Below, piece by piece: positions 1-8,511 of a DNA stretch of 64,000 nucleotides. How positions within the stretch are numbered: the first letter of the stretch is position 1; each line of letters begins with the position of its first letter. Where the stretch lies: positions 62,001 through 126,000 of the forward strand of contig NZ_FOWQ01000009.1 in assembly GCF_900115505.1 (NCBI RefSeq). Reading direction: 5' to 3'. Below the pieces are notes generated by a model that worked only from the letters and a program-made list of their open reading frames with translations, was not told the DNA's origin and did no database searches. The DNA is from Geodermatophilus dictyosporus. GTDB taxonomy: Bacteria > Actinomycetota > Actinomycetes > Mycobacteriales > Geodermatophilaceae. Made by a program: the position numbers and the translations under genes.

Positions 1-38
1 CGCCGGCCGGGCCGGCCCGCGCCGGCGCCCGCGGCGCG

Positions 39-1049
39 ATGGGGGAGAGCCTGCTGGAGGTCCGCGGGCTGCAGAAGCACTTCCCGCTGACCCAGGGCAT
101 CGTCTTCAAGCGCACGATCGGCCACGTCCGCGCCGTCGACGGCGTCGACCTGACCCTGCGCCGCGGCGAGACCGTCGGCCTGGTCGGCGAGTCCGGCTGC
201 GGCAAGTCGACGGTGTCGAAGCTGATCGTGGCGCTGGAGCGGCCCACCGCCGGGTCGATCCTCTACAAGGGCAAGGACGTCGCCCGGATGGGCGGCCGCG
301 CGCTCAAGGCATACCGGCGCGAGGTCCAGATCATCTTCCAGGACCCCTACGCGTCGCTGAACCCGCGGATGACCGTCGGCGACATCGTCGCCGAGGGCTG
401 GGCGGTGCACGACGACGTCGCGCCGCGGAAGGGCCGGCTCAAGCGCACCCAGGAGCTGCTCGACCGCGTCGGGCTCAACCCCGACTACGTCAACCGCTAC
501 CCGCACCAGTTCTCCGGCGGGCAGCGGCAGCGCATCGGCATCGCCCGCGCGCTGGCGCTGCAGCCGGAGGTCATCGTCTGCGACGAGCCGGTGTCGGCCC
601 TCGACGTCTCGGTGCAGGCGCAGGTGGTCAACCTGCTCGAGGACCTGCAGGACGAGTTCGGCCTGTCCTACCTGTTCATCGCCCACGACCTGTCGGTGGT
701 GCGGCACATCTCCGACCGGGTCGCGGTCATGTACCTGGGCAGCATCGTGGAGGAGGGCACCGACGAGCAGGTCTACGCCTCGCCGTCGCACCCGTACACG
801 CAGGCGCTGCTGTCGTCGGTGCCGCTGCACGAGCCGCACCTGCGCGGGCAGAAGGACCGGATCCTGCTGCAGGGCGACGTGCCCAGCCCGGCCGACCCGC
901 CCTCGGGCTGCCGCTTCCGCACCCGCTGCTGGAAGGCCCAGGACGTCTGCGCCCAGGAGGCCCCGGCGCTGGTCGACCGCGGGCAGGGCCACCCGAGCGC
1001 CTGCCACTTCGCCGAGGCCCGGATGGTCGTCCCCGTCGACGTCGAGTAG
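39..1049 (+). CDS. Oligopeptide/dipeptide ABC transporter ATP-binding protein (DppF/OppF type)
   Basis: ATPase subunit that powers uptake of peptides or related solutes at the cytoplasmic face of the membrane. Walker A is GESGCGKS at about residues 50-57, the ABC signature SGGQRQR at 159-165, Walker B with CDEP at 181-184, and the H-loop histidine at about 216. A C-terminal oligopeptide/dipeptide domain with the Cys-containing CRFRTRC segment is typical of the DppD/DppF family. The 336-residue length is normal. The same frame is open to the left edge of the window (it would add [12 protein letters not shown]), so the ATG at 39 is likely but not proven. Permease and binding-protein genes presumably lie to the left, outside the window. 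Substrate is unknown. Confidence 0.9.
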   Translation: MGESLLEVRGLQKHFPLTQGIVFKRTIGHVRAVDGVDLTLRRGETVGLVGESGCGKSTVSKLIVALERPTAGSILYKGKDVARMGGRALKAYRREVQIIFQDPYASLNPRMTVGDIVAEGWAVHDDVAPRKGRLKRTQELLDRVGLNPDYVNRYPHQFSGGQRQRIGIARALALQPEVIVCDEPVSALDVSVQAQVVNLLEDLQDEFGLSYLFIAHDLSVVRHISDRVAVMYLGSIVEEGTDEQVYASPSHPYTQALLSSVPLHEPHLRGQKDRILLQGDVPSPADPPSGCRFRTRCWKAQDVCAQEAPALVDRGQGHPSACHFAEARMVVPVDVE

Positions 1050-1061
1050 TCCGGCACCCCC

Positions 1062-1107
1062 ACGACGGCGCGGTGACCACCTCCCGGGGTGGCCACCGCG
1101 CCGTCGT
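1062..1107 (+). terminator. Strong stem-loop after the ABC ATPase gene
   Basis: Arms 1062-1081 and 1088-1107 pair at 19 of 20 positions (one A/C mismatch) around a 6-nt loop. It starts 12 bp after the ATPase stop and ends before mshB. There is no T-run, as is usual for actinobacterial terminators. Confidence 0.75.
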
Positions 1108-1137
1108 CGTCCCCGGGGTGGGGGAGGATGTGCGCCC

Positions 1138-2031
1138 GTGACCGCTGACCGCCGGATGCTGCTGGTGCACGCCCACCCCGACGACGAGACGATCAACAAC
1201 GGCGCGACGATGGCGCGCTACGTCTCCGAGGGGGCCCAGGTCACCCTGCTGACCTGCACGCTGGGCGAGGAGGGCGAGGTCCTCGTCCCCGAGCTCGAGC
1301 TGCTCGCCCCGGAGCACGCCGACCAGCTCGGCGGGTACCGGATCGCCGAGCTGCGGGCGGCCATGGAGGCCCTCGGGGTGAGCGACTGGCGCTTCCTCGG
1401 CGGGCCGGGCCGCTACCGCGACTCCGGGATGATGGGGACGCCGGCCAACGACAAGGCCCGCGCGTTCTGGCGGGCCGACCTCGACGAGGCGGTGGCGCAC
1501 GCGGTCGCCGTCGTCCGGGAGGTGCGGCCGCAGGTCGTCGTCACCTACGACGAGAACGGCGGCTACGGCCACCCCGACCACATCCAGGCCCACCGGGTGG
1601 CGATGGCCGCCGTCGACCGGGCCGCCGACCCCGGCCACCGGCCCGACCTGGGACCGGCCTGGGACGTCGCCAAGGTGTACTGGTGCTGCGTGCCGCGCTC
1701 GGTGCTGCGCGAGGGGATCGAGGCCCTGGCGGCGCTGGGGGAGGACTCGCCCTTCGGACACCTCGGCGAGGTCGACGACATCCCGTTCGCCGTCCCCGAC
1801 GAGCTGGTCACCGCCGCCGTCGACGGCCGCGCGCAGGCCGGCCGCAAGGACGCCGCCATGCGCGCGCACGCCACCCAGATCACCGTCGACGGGCCGTTCT
1901 TCGCGCTGTCGAACGACCTCGGCCAGGAGGTGCTCGGCGTCGAGCACTACCGGCTGGTGCGCGGGCAGCGCGGGCCGGCGGGCGAGGCGCCGAACGGGTG
2001 GGAGGACGACCTGTTCGCCGGCCTCGCCTGA
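1138..2031 (+). CDS. mshB: N-acetyl-1-D-myo-inosityl-2-amino-2-deoxy-alpha-D-glucopyranoside deacetylase MshB
   Basis: Zinc-dependent deacetylase making GlcN-Ins, the second step of mycothiol synthesis, in the cytosol. The LmbE/PIG-L signature AHPDDE lies at residues 12-17 (H13 and D16 metal ligands, D15 catalytic base) and the second metal motif GHPDH at 144-148, nearly the same numbering as the characterised mycobacterial enzyme. Length of 297 residues is normal. The GTG start has GGAGG about 10 bp upstream. Its TGA overlaps the ATG of the next small membrane gene (TGATG), an arrangement also seen after mshB in mycobacteria. Marks the organism as a mycothiol-producing actinobacterium. Confidence 0.93.
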   Translation: MTADRRMLLVHAHPDDETINNGATMARYVSEGAQVTLLTCTLGEEGEVLVPELELLAPEHADQLGGYRIAELRAAMEALGVSDWRFLGGPGRYRDSGMMGTPANDKARAFWRADLDEAVAHAVAVVREVRPQVVVTYDENGGYGHPDHIQAHRVAMAAVDRAADPGHRPDLGPAWDVAKVYWCCVPRSVLREGIEALAALGEDSPFGHLGEVDDIPFAVPDELVTAAVDGRAQAGRKDAAMRAHATQITVDGPFFALSNDLGQEVLGVEHYRLVRGQRGPAGEAPNGWEDDLFAGLA

Positions 2032-2411
2032 TGCGGGCCGTCGACCGGGTGCTGGCCGGCGCCGGCGCGGTCCTCGTCGCCGGGTGGCTGGCGGTGGTGG
2101 AGGTCTTCTGGCTGCCGCTGCGGGTGGCCGGCGTGCTGGTGCCGCTGTCGGTGCTGCTCGCCGTCGTGGGCAACCTGCTGCTGGTGGCCGGCGCGCACCG
2201 GCTGACCGGGTCGCGGGCGGTCGCGGTGCTGCCGGCGCTCACCTGGCTGGCGGTGGCCGTCGCGGCGACCGTCCGCCGTCCCGAGGGGGACCTGGTCGCC
2301 GTCGGCGGCGGCGGGCTGGGCGCGGTGACCCTCGCCTACCTGGGCCTGGGCGTGCTGGCCGCGGCGCTCGCCGTCGGCCGCGTGCTGGTCGCCCACCCGG
2401 CCGGCGGCTAG
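2031..2411 (+). CDS. Small membrane protein downstream of mshB
   Basis: A 126-residue protein made almost entirely of Leu/Val/Ala/Gly. Three or four hydrophobic segments are visible (about residues 7-27, 33-52, 61-78 and 92-116), with short charged loops such as RRPEGD. The ATG overlaps the mshB stop by one base, so the two are almost certainly translationally coupled. A small membrane gene in this position recurs next to actinobacterial mshB, but I know of no assigned role. Nothing in the sequence links it biochemically to mycothiol beyond position. Confidence 0.75.
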   Translation: MRAVDRVLAGAGAVLVAGWLAVVEVFWLPLRVAGVLVPLSVLLAVVGNLLLVAGAHRLTGSRAVAVLPALTWLAVAVAATVRRPEGDLVAVGGGGLGAVTLAYLGLGVLAAALAVGRVLVAHPAGG

Positions 2412-2415
2412 CGCC

Positions 2416-5250
2416 TCAGCGCGCCGTCCGCTGCCGGGGCAGCGCCGCGCGGACGGGGCGGCGCTCCAGCCACCCGAGCACGCGCTCCCCGGGCATCGGC
2501 CGGGCCACGTGCCAGCCCTGGGCGACGTCGCACCCGAGGCTCCGCAGCAGCTCCAGGGTCGCGGCGTCCTCCACGCCCTCGACGACGAAGGTCATGCCGA
2601 GGTCCTGGCTCAGCTGCTGGGTGCTGCGGACGATGGCACCGGCGCGCGGGTCCCGCGTCAGCGAGGTGACGAAGCTGCGGTCGAGCTTGAGCTCGTCGAC
2701 CGGCAGGGCGCGCAGGTAGGTCAGCGAGGAGTAGCCGGTGCCGTAGTCGTCGACCGACAGCCGCACCCCGAGCCGCCGCAGCCCGGCGAGCACCTGCTGG
2801 CTGCGCGCGGCGTCGGCCATGAGCACGTCCTCGGTGATCTCCAGGACCAGCGCCGACGCCGGCACCCCGCGCGTCTCCAGCAGGAGGGCCACCTGCTCGG
2901 GCAGCGCGACGTCCTGCAGGTTGGACACGGACAGGTTGACCGCGAGGCTCAGCTCGTGGCCGGCGTCGCGCCAGGTCCGCAGGTCCAGCAGCGAGCGCTC
3001 GAGCACCCGGAGCGTGAGCCGGCGCATGAGCCCGGCCTGCTCGGCCAGCGACAGGAAGACGTCGGGCGCCAGCAGGCCGCGCTCGGGGTGCTCCCAGCGC
3101 ACCAGCGCCTCGACCCCGGCGACGTCGCCGGTGCGCAGGTCGAGCTTGGGCTGGTAGTGCGGCACGAGCTGCTCGGTGTCGAGGGCCACGCGCAGCTGCT
3201 CGAGGGTCTGCAGCCGGTCGCGGGAGTCCGTCGTGCCCTCCGGCGCCCAGACGCGGGCGCCCTCCCGGCTGCGCTTGGCGCCGTACATGGCGGTGTCGGC
3301 GCGGGCCAGCAGCAGGGAGCGGTCGCGGCCGTGCTCCGGGCACAGCGCGACGCCGGTGCTGGCGTCCACGTGCAGCGGCATGCCGTCGAGCACGAACGCC
3401 TCCCGCAGCACGGCGCCCAGCCCCTCGGCGACCTCCCGGGCGCGGTCCGCGCCGGCGTCGGGCAGCAGGACGGCGAACTCGTCCCCGCCCATGCGGGCCA
3501 GCAGGTCGCCGGGGCCCAGCGCCTGCTGCAGGCGCGGGCCGACCAGGCACAGCAGGTCGTCGCCGACGCTGTGCCCGAAGCTGTCGTTGACCTCCTTGAA
3601 CCGGTCGAGGTCGAGCATGAGGACGGCGGCCGAGCGGTGCGGCTCGGCGTAGATGGTCCGCTCGACCTCCTCGGTGAACCGGCGCCGGTTGGCCAGGCCG
3701 GTGAGCGGGTCGTGGTGCGCCTCGCGGGCCAGCTGGGCCAGCCGCAGCTGCTCGGTGGCGCGCAGCGCGGCGTTCTCCACCACGAGGGCGCCCTCGAGCA
3801 CGAGCCGCGCGACCGCCTCGCGGACCGCCGCCGACCACGACACCGGCCGGCCCACCGCGCCGCACACCACCATGCCGAGCAGGCGGTCGCCGGCCAGCAC
3901 CGGGACGGCGACGTACGCGGCCAGCCCCAGCGACTCGACCAGCGCGGGCGGGAGCAGGTCGCAGGCGCGGGCGTCCTCGACGAACACCGGGCGCCGCAGC
4001 TCCGCCACCCGCCGCCACAGCGGCGCCTCGTCGGCCGGCCGGCCCGCGACCCGCGCGGTGAGCACCTCCCGGGCCTCCGCCGACCAGCCCACCAGGCGGA
4101 TGTCCTCGACCAGGCCGTCGCCGTCGACGAGGTAGGCCGCGCCGCGGTCGGTGCCGGCCAGCCGCTGGACGGCGGCGGCGAGCACACCCGCGGCCTCGGC
4201 CACCCCGGTGGCGCCGGCGCCCTCGACGAGCAGCTGCCGGACGGCGCCGGCGACGACCAGCTCGTCGGCGCGCGCCTGGGCGGCCCGCGCCTGCTCGACC
4301 ACGCCGCCCAGGTGGGCACCGGCGGCCGCGGCCAGCCGCCGCACCTCCTGGGAGAACGGTCGCAGGGCGGCGCTGTCGAGGGTGAGGACGCCGACGACGT
4401 CGGGCGCGCGGCCCAGCGGCACGGCGAGCAGCGAGCCGATGGCGAAGGACTCCACCCACCAGTCGGCGAGCAGGTCGCTGCCGCGGTCGGCGGAGGCCGG
4501 GACCCCGGTCCTCGCCACCTGCTCCACCAGGCCGATCGCCGACGGGGCGGCGCGGAAGCGCTGCCAGCCGGCCGGGTCGCGGCGGCCGTCGGCGAAGGCG
4601 GCCATGGCGGGGACCGGCCGGCCGTCCTCCAGCAGGAAGACGCAGGCCCGGTCGACCCCGCCGAGCGCGGCCAGCCGCTCGCAGGCGGCACCGAGCAGGG
4701 AGTCGAGCGACCGTGCCGAGGTGGCGCCCTCCACGAGCTGCAGCAGCACCTCGGCGGTCACCAGCCGGCGGCGCTCGGCGCGGCGGGCGGAGGCGGCGAC
4801 CAGCGCCCGCGCCAGACCGGCCGCCGCCCGCCGCGGACGCGGGCCGCGGGCGCAGCGGGCGGGCTCGACGACCAGGGCGCCGACGACCTCGCCGTCGTGC
4901 ACCAGCGGCAGGCCCGCCGCGTCGTCGACGCCGAGGTCCGCCAGCTCGGCGGCCGCCGGGCCGGCGTCGCCGGGCTCGACGGCGACCGGACGGCCCCCGG
5001 TGAGCACCGTGGCCAGGAAGGGGGACCGGCCGACCACCTGGGCCGACACCGGCCCGACGGCGGGCGCGCCGTCGGCGGCGGCCGCGAAGGGCACCGCGAG
5101 GCCGGTGGCGGTCTCGTGCCACCACAGCGACACCCGGTCGGCGCCGAGGGCCAGGCGCAGCGCGGCCAGGCGGTGCTCGAGGGCGGCCTCCGCGTCGGAC
5201 GGCGGGGCCGGCACCTGCTCCGGGGAGGAGGGGGTCGGCAGGTCGGTCAC
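2416..5250 (-). CDS. GAF-containing diguanylate cyclase/phosphodiesterase (GGDEF-EAL)
   Basis: Makes and/or degrades cyclic di-GMP in response to ligands or proteins bound by its N-terminal domains. The 944 residues contain three GAF-like regions (about 25-150, 180-320, 345-490), a short coil, GGDEF (DPLTGLANRR at 514-523, GGDEF at 588-592) and EAL (EALVRW from 714). Both catalytic domains look intact: the A-site is canonical, and the EAL part has ITED, DDYGTGYSS, KLD, VEGVE and AQG. The RxxD inhibitory I-site five residues before GGDEF is not conserved (Gly in place of Arg), so product inhibition is doubtful. No membrane segment, so cytosolic. Single-gene unit, convergent with the mshB pair. 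Confidence 0.92.
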   Translation of the reverse strand: MTDLPTPSSPEQVPAPPSDAEAALEHRLAALRLALGADRVSLWWHETATGLAVPFAAAADGAPAVGPVSAQVVGRSPFLATVLTGGRPVAVEPGDAGPAAAELADLGVDDAAGLPLVHDGEVVGALVVEPARCARGPRPRRAAAGLARALVAASARRAERRRLVTAEVLLQLVEGATSARSLDSLLGAACERLAALGGVDRACVFLLEDGRPVPAMAAFADGRRDPAGWQRFRAAPSAIGLVEQVARTGVPASADRGSDLLADWWVESFAIGSLLAVPLGRAPDVVGVLTLDSAALRPFSQEVRRLAAAAGAHLGGVVEQARAAQARADELVVAGAVRQLLVEGAGATGVAEAAGVLAAAVQRLAGTDRGAAYLVDGDGLVEDIRLVGWSAEAREVLTARVAGRPADEAPLWRRVAELRRPVFVEDARACDLLPPALVESLGLAAYVAVPVLAGDRLLGMVVCGAVGRPVSWSAAVREAVARLVLEGALVVENAALRATEQLRLAQLAREAHHDPLTGLANRRRFTEEVERTIYAEPHRSAAVLMLDLDRFKEVNDSFGHSVGDDLLCLVGPRLQQALGPGDLLARMGGDEFAVLLPDAGADRAREVAEGLGAVLREAFVLDGMPLHVDASTGVALCPEHGRDRSLLLARADTAMYGAKRSREGARVWAPEGTTDSRDRLQTLEQLRVALDTEQLVPHYQPKLDLRTGDVAGVEALVRWEHPERGLLAPDVFLSLAEQAGLMRRLTLRVLERSLLDLRTWRDAGHELSLAVNLSVSNLQDVALPEQVALLLETRGVPASALVLEITEDVLMADAARSQQVLAGLRRLGVRLSVDDYGTGYSSLTYLRALPVDELKLDRSFVTSLTRDPRAGAIVRSTQQLSQDLGMTFVVEGVEDAATLELLRSLGCDVAQGWHVARPMPGERVLGWLERRPVRAALPRQRTAR

Positions 5251-5326
5251 ACCGGAAGAGATCGACCGCGTTCCGCATCTCTTGAGACGCGGCGCACACG
5301 ACCCCCCGCCCGGGGGAGGGCCGGGG

Positions 5327-6079
5327 TCAGGACGGTGCCCACCGGTAGTGGTACCGGTGGTGCTCGACGAACCCGGACCGGCGGTAGAGCGCCCGCGCCG
5401 CCTCGTTGGAGGCAGTGACCTGCAGGTACACCCACTGCGCGCCCTCCCCGGCGCCCCAGCGGGTGAGCGCGGCCACCAGCGCCGAGGCCAGCCCTCGGCG
5501 CCGGTGCGCCGCGGCCACGGTCACCGCGGTGACGCCGAGCCAGTCGTCGGTCACCACGCCGCGGGCGACGGCGACCGGCGGGGCGGGCGCGGGGGCCTCG
5601 CGGACCGCGGCGAAGACGACCCGCGGCGCGCGGGTGAGGACCGCGCGGACGGTGCCGGCGTCGGCGCGGCCCAGGTGCCCGGACGTCGCCAGCCAGCCGT
5701 CGTCGGGCGTCGGGGCCAGCTCGACCGGGACGCCGTCGGGAGCGCCGGGGACCAGCGGCGCGGTCAGGACCAGGACGTCCTCGTCGCGCGGCCACCCCGC
5801 GGCGGCGAAGGCCGCGTCGGCCGGCCGGGAGCGCACGCCGGCCAGCTGGGCGCCGGGCCGCAGCCCGCGGGCGGCGTACCAGCCGGCGACGGCGTCGACC
5901 GCCTCCGGCAGCGGCCGGCCGGGGTCGCCGGCGACCAGGGCGGTGTTCGCCCGGCCGGTGAACCCGCCCGCGGCGCGCAGCAGCCAGTCGCCCAGTGGCT
6001 CCTCCTCGGCGGCCCGCCAGCCACGCGCGGCCAGTCGTTCCAGGTCCGCGACGCCCAGGGGTGATCGGCTCTGTCCCAC
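5327..6079 (-). CDS. GNAT-family N-acetyltransferase
   Basis: Acetyl-CoA-dependent acyltransferase of about 250 residues. The C-terminal GNAT core is clear: AHRRRGLASALVAALTRW (acetyl-CoA loop) and then NEAARALYRRSGF. The N-terminal half carries a WLLRAAGGFTGRANTAL segment that I associate with the actinobacterial acetyltransferases compared to the C. glutamicum CG3035 N-acetylglutamate synthase, so a role in arginine precursor synthesis is possible but unproven. I prefer the GTG at 6079 because upstream codons read as Arg/Pro-rich non-coding sequence and a longer frame would run into the fdxA promoter region. It is divergent from fdxA. Confidence 0.8.
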   Translation of the reverse strand: MGQSRSPLGVADLERLAARGWRAAEEEPLGDWLLRAAGGFTGRANTALVAGDPGRPLPEAVDAVAGWYAARGLRPGAQLAGVRSRPADAAFAAAGWPRDEDVLVLTAPLVPGAPDGVPVELAPTPDDGWLATSGHLGRADAGTVRAVLTRAPRVVFAAVREAPAPAPPVAVARGVVTDDWLGVTAVTVAAAHRRRGLASALVAALTRWGAGEGAQWVYLQVTASNEAARALYRRSGFVEHHRYHYRWAPS

Positions 6080-6166
6080 GACGGTCGATCCTGCGCCCCG
6101 CGGCGGACCCCTGCCCCGACGGGGCACGCGGGTCCACCTGTCACGTTTGGCGGGGGGCCACGGGGC

Positions 6167-6172
6167 CATACT
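6167..6172 (+). promoter_or_regulatory. Candidate -10 box for fdxA-dapC
   Basis: CATACT in the GNAT/fdxA divergent gap, about 70 bp before the fdxA GTG. The same hexamer occurs before trkH and the acyl-CoA dehydrogenase gene. I see no convincing -35. Confidence 0.35.
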
Positions 6173-6243
6173 GGTCGGCAGACACGCGCGAGAACCGGTC
6201 ACGAGCCGGTCCGCTGCCCGTACGTCCCCCGGGAGGACCCACC

Positions 6244-6570
6244 GTGACCTACGTGATCACCCAGGCCTGCGTCGACGTCCTCGACAAGGCGTGCATCGAC
6301 GAGTGTCCGGTGGACTGCATCTACGAGGGCGACCGGATGCTCTACATCCACCCCGACGAGTGCGTCGACTGCGGTGCCTGCGAGCCGGTGTGCCCGGTGG
6401 AGGCCATCTACTACGAGGACGACGTCCCGGACAAGTGGAAGGACTTCTACAACGCCAACGTGGAGTTCTTCTCCGACCTGGGCAGCCCCGGCGGCGCGGC
6501 CAAGACCGGCAAGATCGCCAAGGACCACCCGCTGGTCGCCGCCCTGCCGCCGCAGGGTGAGGGCCACTGA
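6244..6570 (+). CDS. fdxA: Seven-iron ferredoxin FdxA
   Basis: Small electron carrier with one [3Fe-4S] and one [4Fe-4S] cluster. By the Azotobacter-type pattern, C9, C17 and C50 would bind the 3Fe cluster and C21, C40, C43 and C46 the 4Fe cluster. C25 is the extra cysteine usual in this family. Length of 108 residues is typical. The GTG start follows GGGAGG. The final codons overlap the proposed start of dapC, so ferredoxin and aminotransferase are coupled, the same pairing as in mycobacteria. The redox partner is unknown; actinobacterial FdxA commonly serves cytochromes P450 and other oxidoreductases. Confidence 0.95.
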   Translation: MTYVITQACVDVLDKACIDECPVDCIYEGDRMLYIHPDECVDCGACEPVCPVEAIYYEDDVPDKWKDFYNANVEFFSDLGSPGGAAKTGKIAKDHPLVAALPPQGEGH

Positions 6571-7685
6571 CCGCCACCACTCCGGGGACGGCGGCCCGGC
6601 GGCTGCCGGACTTCCCCTGGGACAGCCTGGAGGCCGCCCGGGTCCGCGCCGCGCGGCACCCCGGCGGCCTGGTCGACCTGTCCATCGGGACGCCGGTCGA
6701 CGAGACCCCCGGGCTGCTGCGCGACGCGCTCTCGGCGGCGGGGGACTCCCCGGGCTACCCGACGGCGCTGGGCACCCGCGCCCTGCGCGAGGCCGCCGCC
6801 GGCTGGCTGCAGCGCCGGCTGGGCGTGACCGTGGCCGACCCGTTCGCGGCCGACCCGTCGGTGATCCCGACGATCGGCTCCAAGGAGCAGGTGGCGCTGC
6901 TGCCCACGCTGCTCGGGCTGCGCGAGGGCACGGTGCTCATCCCGGAGGTCGCCTACCCGACCTACGAGGTCGGCGCGGTGCTGTCCGGGCTGGCGGTGCG
7001 CCGCACCGACACCCCGCCCGGCGACGCCGCCGGGGTCGTCCTGGTCTGGCTCAACTCCCCGGGCAACCCGCACGGCCGGGTGCTCTCCGACGGGCAGCTG
7101 CGCGGCTGGGTGGCCTGGGGCCGGGCGCACGGCGTGCCCGTGGTGGCCGACGAGTGCTACGCCACCCTCGGCTGGGACGTGCAGCCGCGCTCGCTGCTGC
7201 ACCCCGCCGTCGCCGGCGACGACCACACCGGCCTGCTCGCGGTGCACTCGCTGTCCAAGCAGTCGACGGCGGCCGGCTACCGCGCCGGGCTGCTCTCCGG
7301 CGACCCCGCCCTGGTCCGGCAGGTGTGGGAGGTGCGCCGGCACCTGGGGCTGCTGGTGCCCGGGCCGGTGCAGGCCGCCATGGCCGCGGCGCTGGCCGAC
7401 GACGCGCACGTCGACGTGCAGCGCGAGCGCTACCGGGCCCGGCGCGAGCGGCTGGCCGCCGCGGTCCGGGCCGCCGGCGCGCGCATCGACCACTCCGAGG
7501 CGGGCCTCTACCTCTGGGTCACCCGCGACGAGGACTGCTGGGCCACCATCGACTGGCTGGCCGGCCTCGGCGTCGTCGCCGCGCCCGGCTCGTTCTACGG
7601 CCCGGCCGGCGCCCGGCACGTGCGGATGGCGCTCACCGCCACCGACGAGCGGATCGACGCGGCCGCGGAGCGCCTGACCGCCTGA
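6567..7685 (+). CDS. dapC: Succinyldiaminopimelate transaminase DapC
   Basis: PLP enzyme converting N-succinyl-2-amino-6-ketopimelate to N-succinyl-LL-diaminopimelate in the lysine/peptidoglycan pathway. Class I/II aminotransferase features: LNSPGNPHG, the DECYATLGW aspartate/tyrosine region, the PLP lysine in HSLSKQSTAAGYR and the arginine near VRMALTA. The coding signal starts well before the first ATG/GTG in this frame (6825). The only start that gives a full-length 372-residue enzyme is CTG at 6567, overlapping the fdxA TGA as CTGA, with GGTGAGGG a few bases upstream. dapD and dapE follow nearby, supporting the pathway assignment. Confidence 0.88.
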   Translation: MTATTPGTAARRLPDFPWDSLEAARVRAARHPGGLVDLSIGTPVDETPGLLRDALSAAGDSPGYPTALGTRALREAAAGWLQRRLGVTVADPFAADPSVIPTIGSKEQVALLPTLLGLREGTVLIPEVAYPTYEVGAVLSGLAVRRTDTPPGDAAGVVLVWLNSPGNPHGRVLSDGQLRGWVAWGRAHGVPVVADECYATLGWDVQPRSLLHPAVAGDDHTGLLAVHSLSKQSTAAGYRAGLLSGDPALVRQVWEVRRHLGLLVPGPVQAAMAAALADDAHVDVQRERYRARRERLAAAVRAAGARIDHSEAGLYLWVTRDEDCWATIDWLAGLGVVAAPGSFYGPAGARHVRMALTATDERIDAAAERLTA

Positions 7686-7703
7686 GCCGGCGCGGCCGGC
7701 CGG

Positions 7704-8366
7704 TCAGCCGCAGGCGCGGGTGAGGTCGTCGGAGCGGAGCGCCGCCGTCAGCGACTGGGCGAAGTCCGACCACCGCTGGTAGGCCCTCGGGAACGCCGAG
7801 CGCTGCACGCTGTCGGCGACCACGGTCAGCTCGCCGGTCTCCCACCCCGGGACCCGCACCAGGCGGTCGTAGAACTGGCCGGCGGCGTAGACCGGGTCCT
7901 GCACCTGCTCGGGCGTGCCCCAGCCCTGCGAGGGCCGCTGCTGGAACAGGCCGAGGGAGTCGCGGTCGCCGTAGGGCAGGTTGCGCAGCGTCGACTCCTG
8001 CATGGCGGTCGCCAGCGCGACGACCACGGCCCGCTCGGGGAGGCCGCGGTCGTAGCCGACCTGGGCGATGGTGCGCGCGTTGGCCACCTGCTCGCCGGAC
8101 AGCTCCACCCCGGTCCCGGGCACGGTGCAGTCCGCGGTGGCCAGGGGGACCTCGCGCTCCTCCGCGCCGACGGTGACCGCGACGAGCACCAGCACCGCGA
8201 GCACCGCCGTCAGCCAGCCCCAGGACGCCAGGCGGCGCCGCAACCCCGGCCGCCGGGCCGGTGCGCGCGTGGCCGGCCTGCGGGCGGGCGGCCTGCGTGC
8301 GGGGGGCCGGCGAGCGGACGTCGTCCGGCGGGCCGCGGGGCGGGTGCCGGTCCGTGCGCTCGTCAT
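7704..8366 (-). CDS. Membrane-anchored lysozyme/transglycosylase-like protein
   Basis: A 220-residue protein: an Arg/Pro-rich cytoplasmic tail with RRPPA-type repeats (residues 19-40), one membrane segment (about 48-67) and an extracytoplasmic domain. That domain carries ALATAMQESTLRNL (likely catalytic Glu 124), GDRDSLGLFQQRPSQGWG and a C-terminal QRSAFPRAYQRW block. This is the common actinobacterial lysozyme-like family that databases often mislabel as a metal transporter. The likely role is peptidoglycan cleavage at the cell surface. The ATG at 8366 lies 8 bp after a TACCCT box, so a leaderless start fits. It is convergent with dapC, with a short GC-rich hairpin between them. Confidence 0.8.
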   Translation of the reverse strand: MTSARTGTRPAARRTTSARRPPARRPPARRPATRAPARRPGLRRRLASWGWLTAVLAVLVLVAVTVGAEEREVPLATADCTVPGTGVELSGEQVANARTIAQVGYDRGLPERAVVVALATAMQESTLRNLPYGDRDSLGLFQQRPSQGWGTPEQVQDPVYAAGQFYDRLVRVPGWETGELTVVADSVQRSAFPRAYQRWSDFAQSLTAALRSDDLTRACG

Positions 8367-8374
8367 CGCCTCCG

Positions 8375-8380
8375 AGGGTA
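8375..8380 (-). promoter_or_regulatory. -10 box (TACCCT) for the lysozyme-like gene
   Basis: Reads TACCCT on the minus strand, 8 bp before the ATG at 8366, fitting the TANNNT leaderless layout seen repeatedly in this window. Confidence 0.5.
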
Positions 8381-8511
8381 GGTGGGTCCCCTGGCAGGGC
8401 CCTGGACGTCGCGGGGACCGGCGGTGCGCCTGGGGCGGGCGCGTCACTGGTCGCCCCGAGGCCGCGTCGCTAGCGTGTGCGGGCCCCTCGTTCTGCTGTC
8501 CAGGAGGTTCC

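Noticed and set aside
2509-5418. A 969-codon plus-strand open frame antisense to the GGDEF-EAL gene
   Set aside because: Gly/Arg/His/Gln-rich composition with no domains; typical antisense shadow of a high-G+C gene whose real product is on the minus strand.
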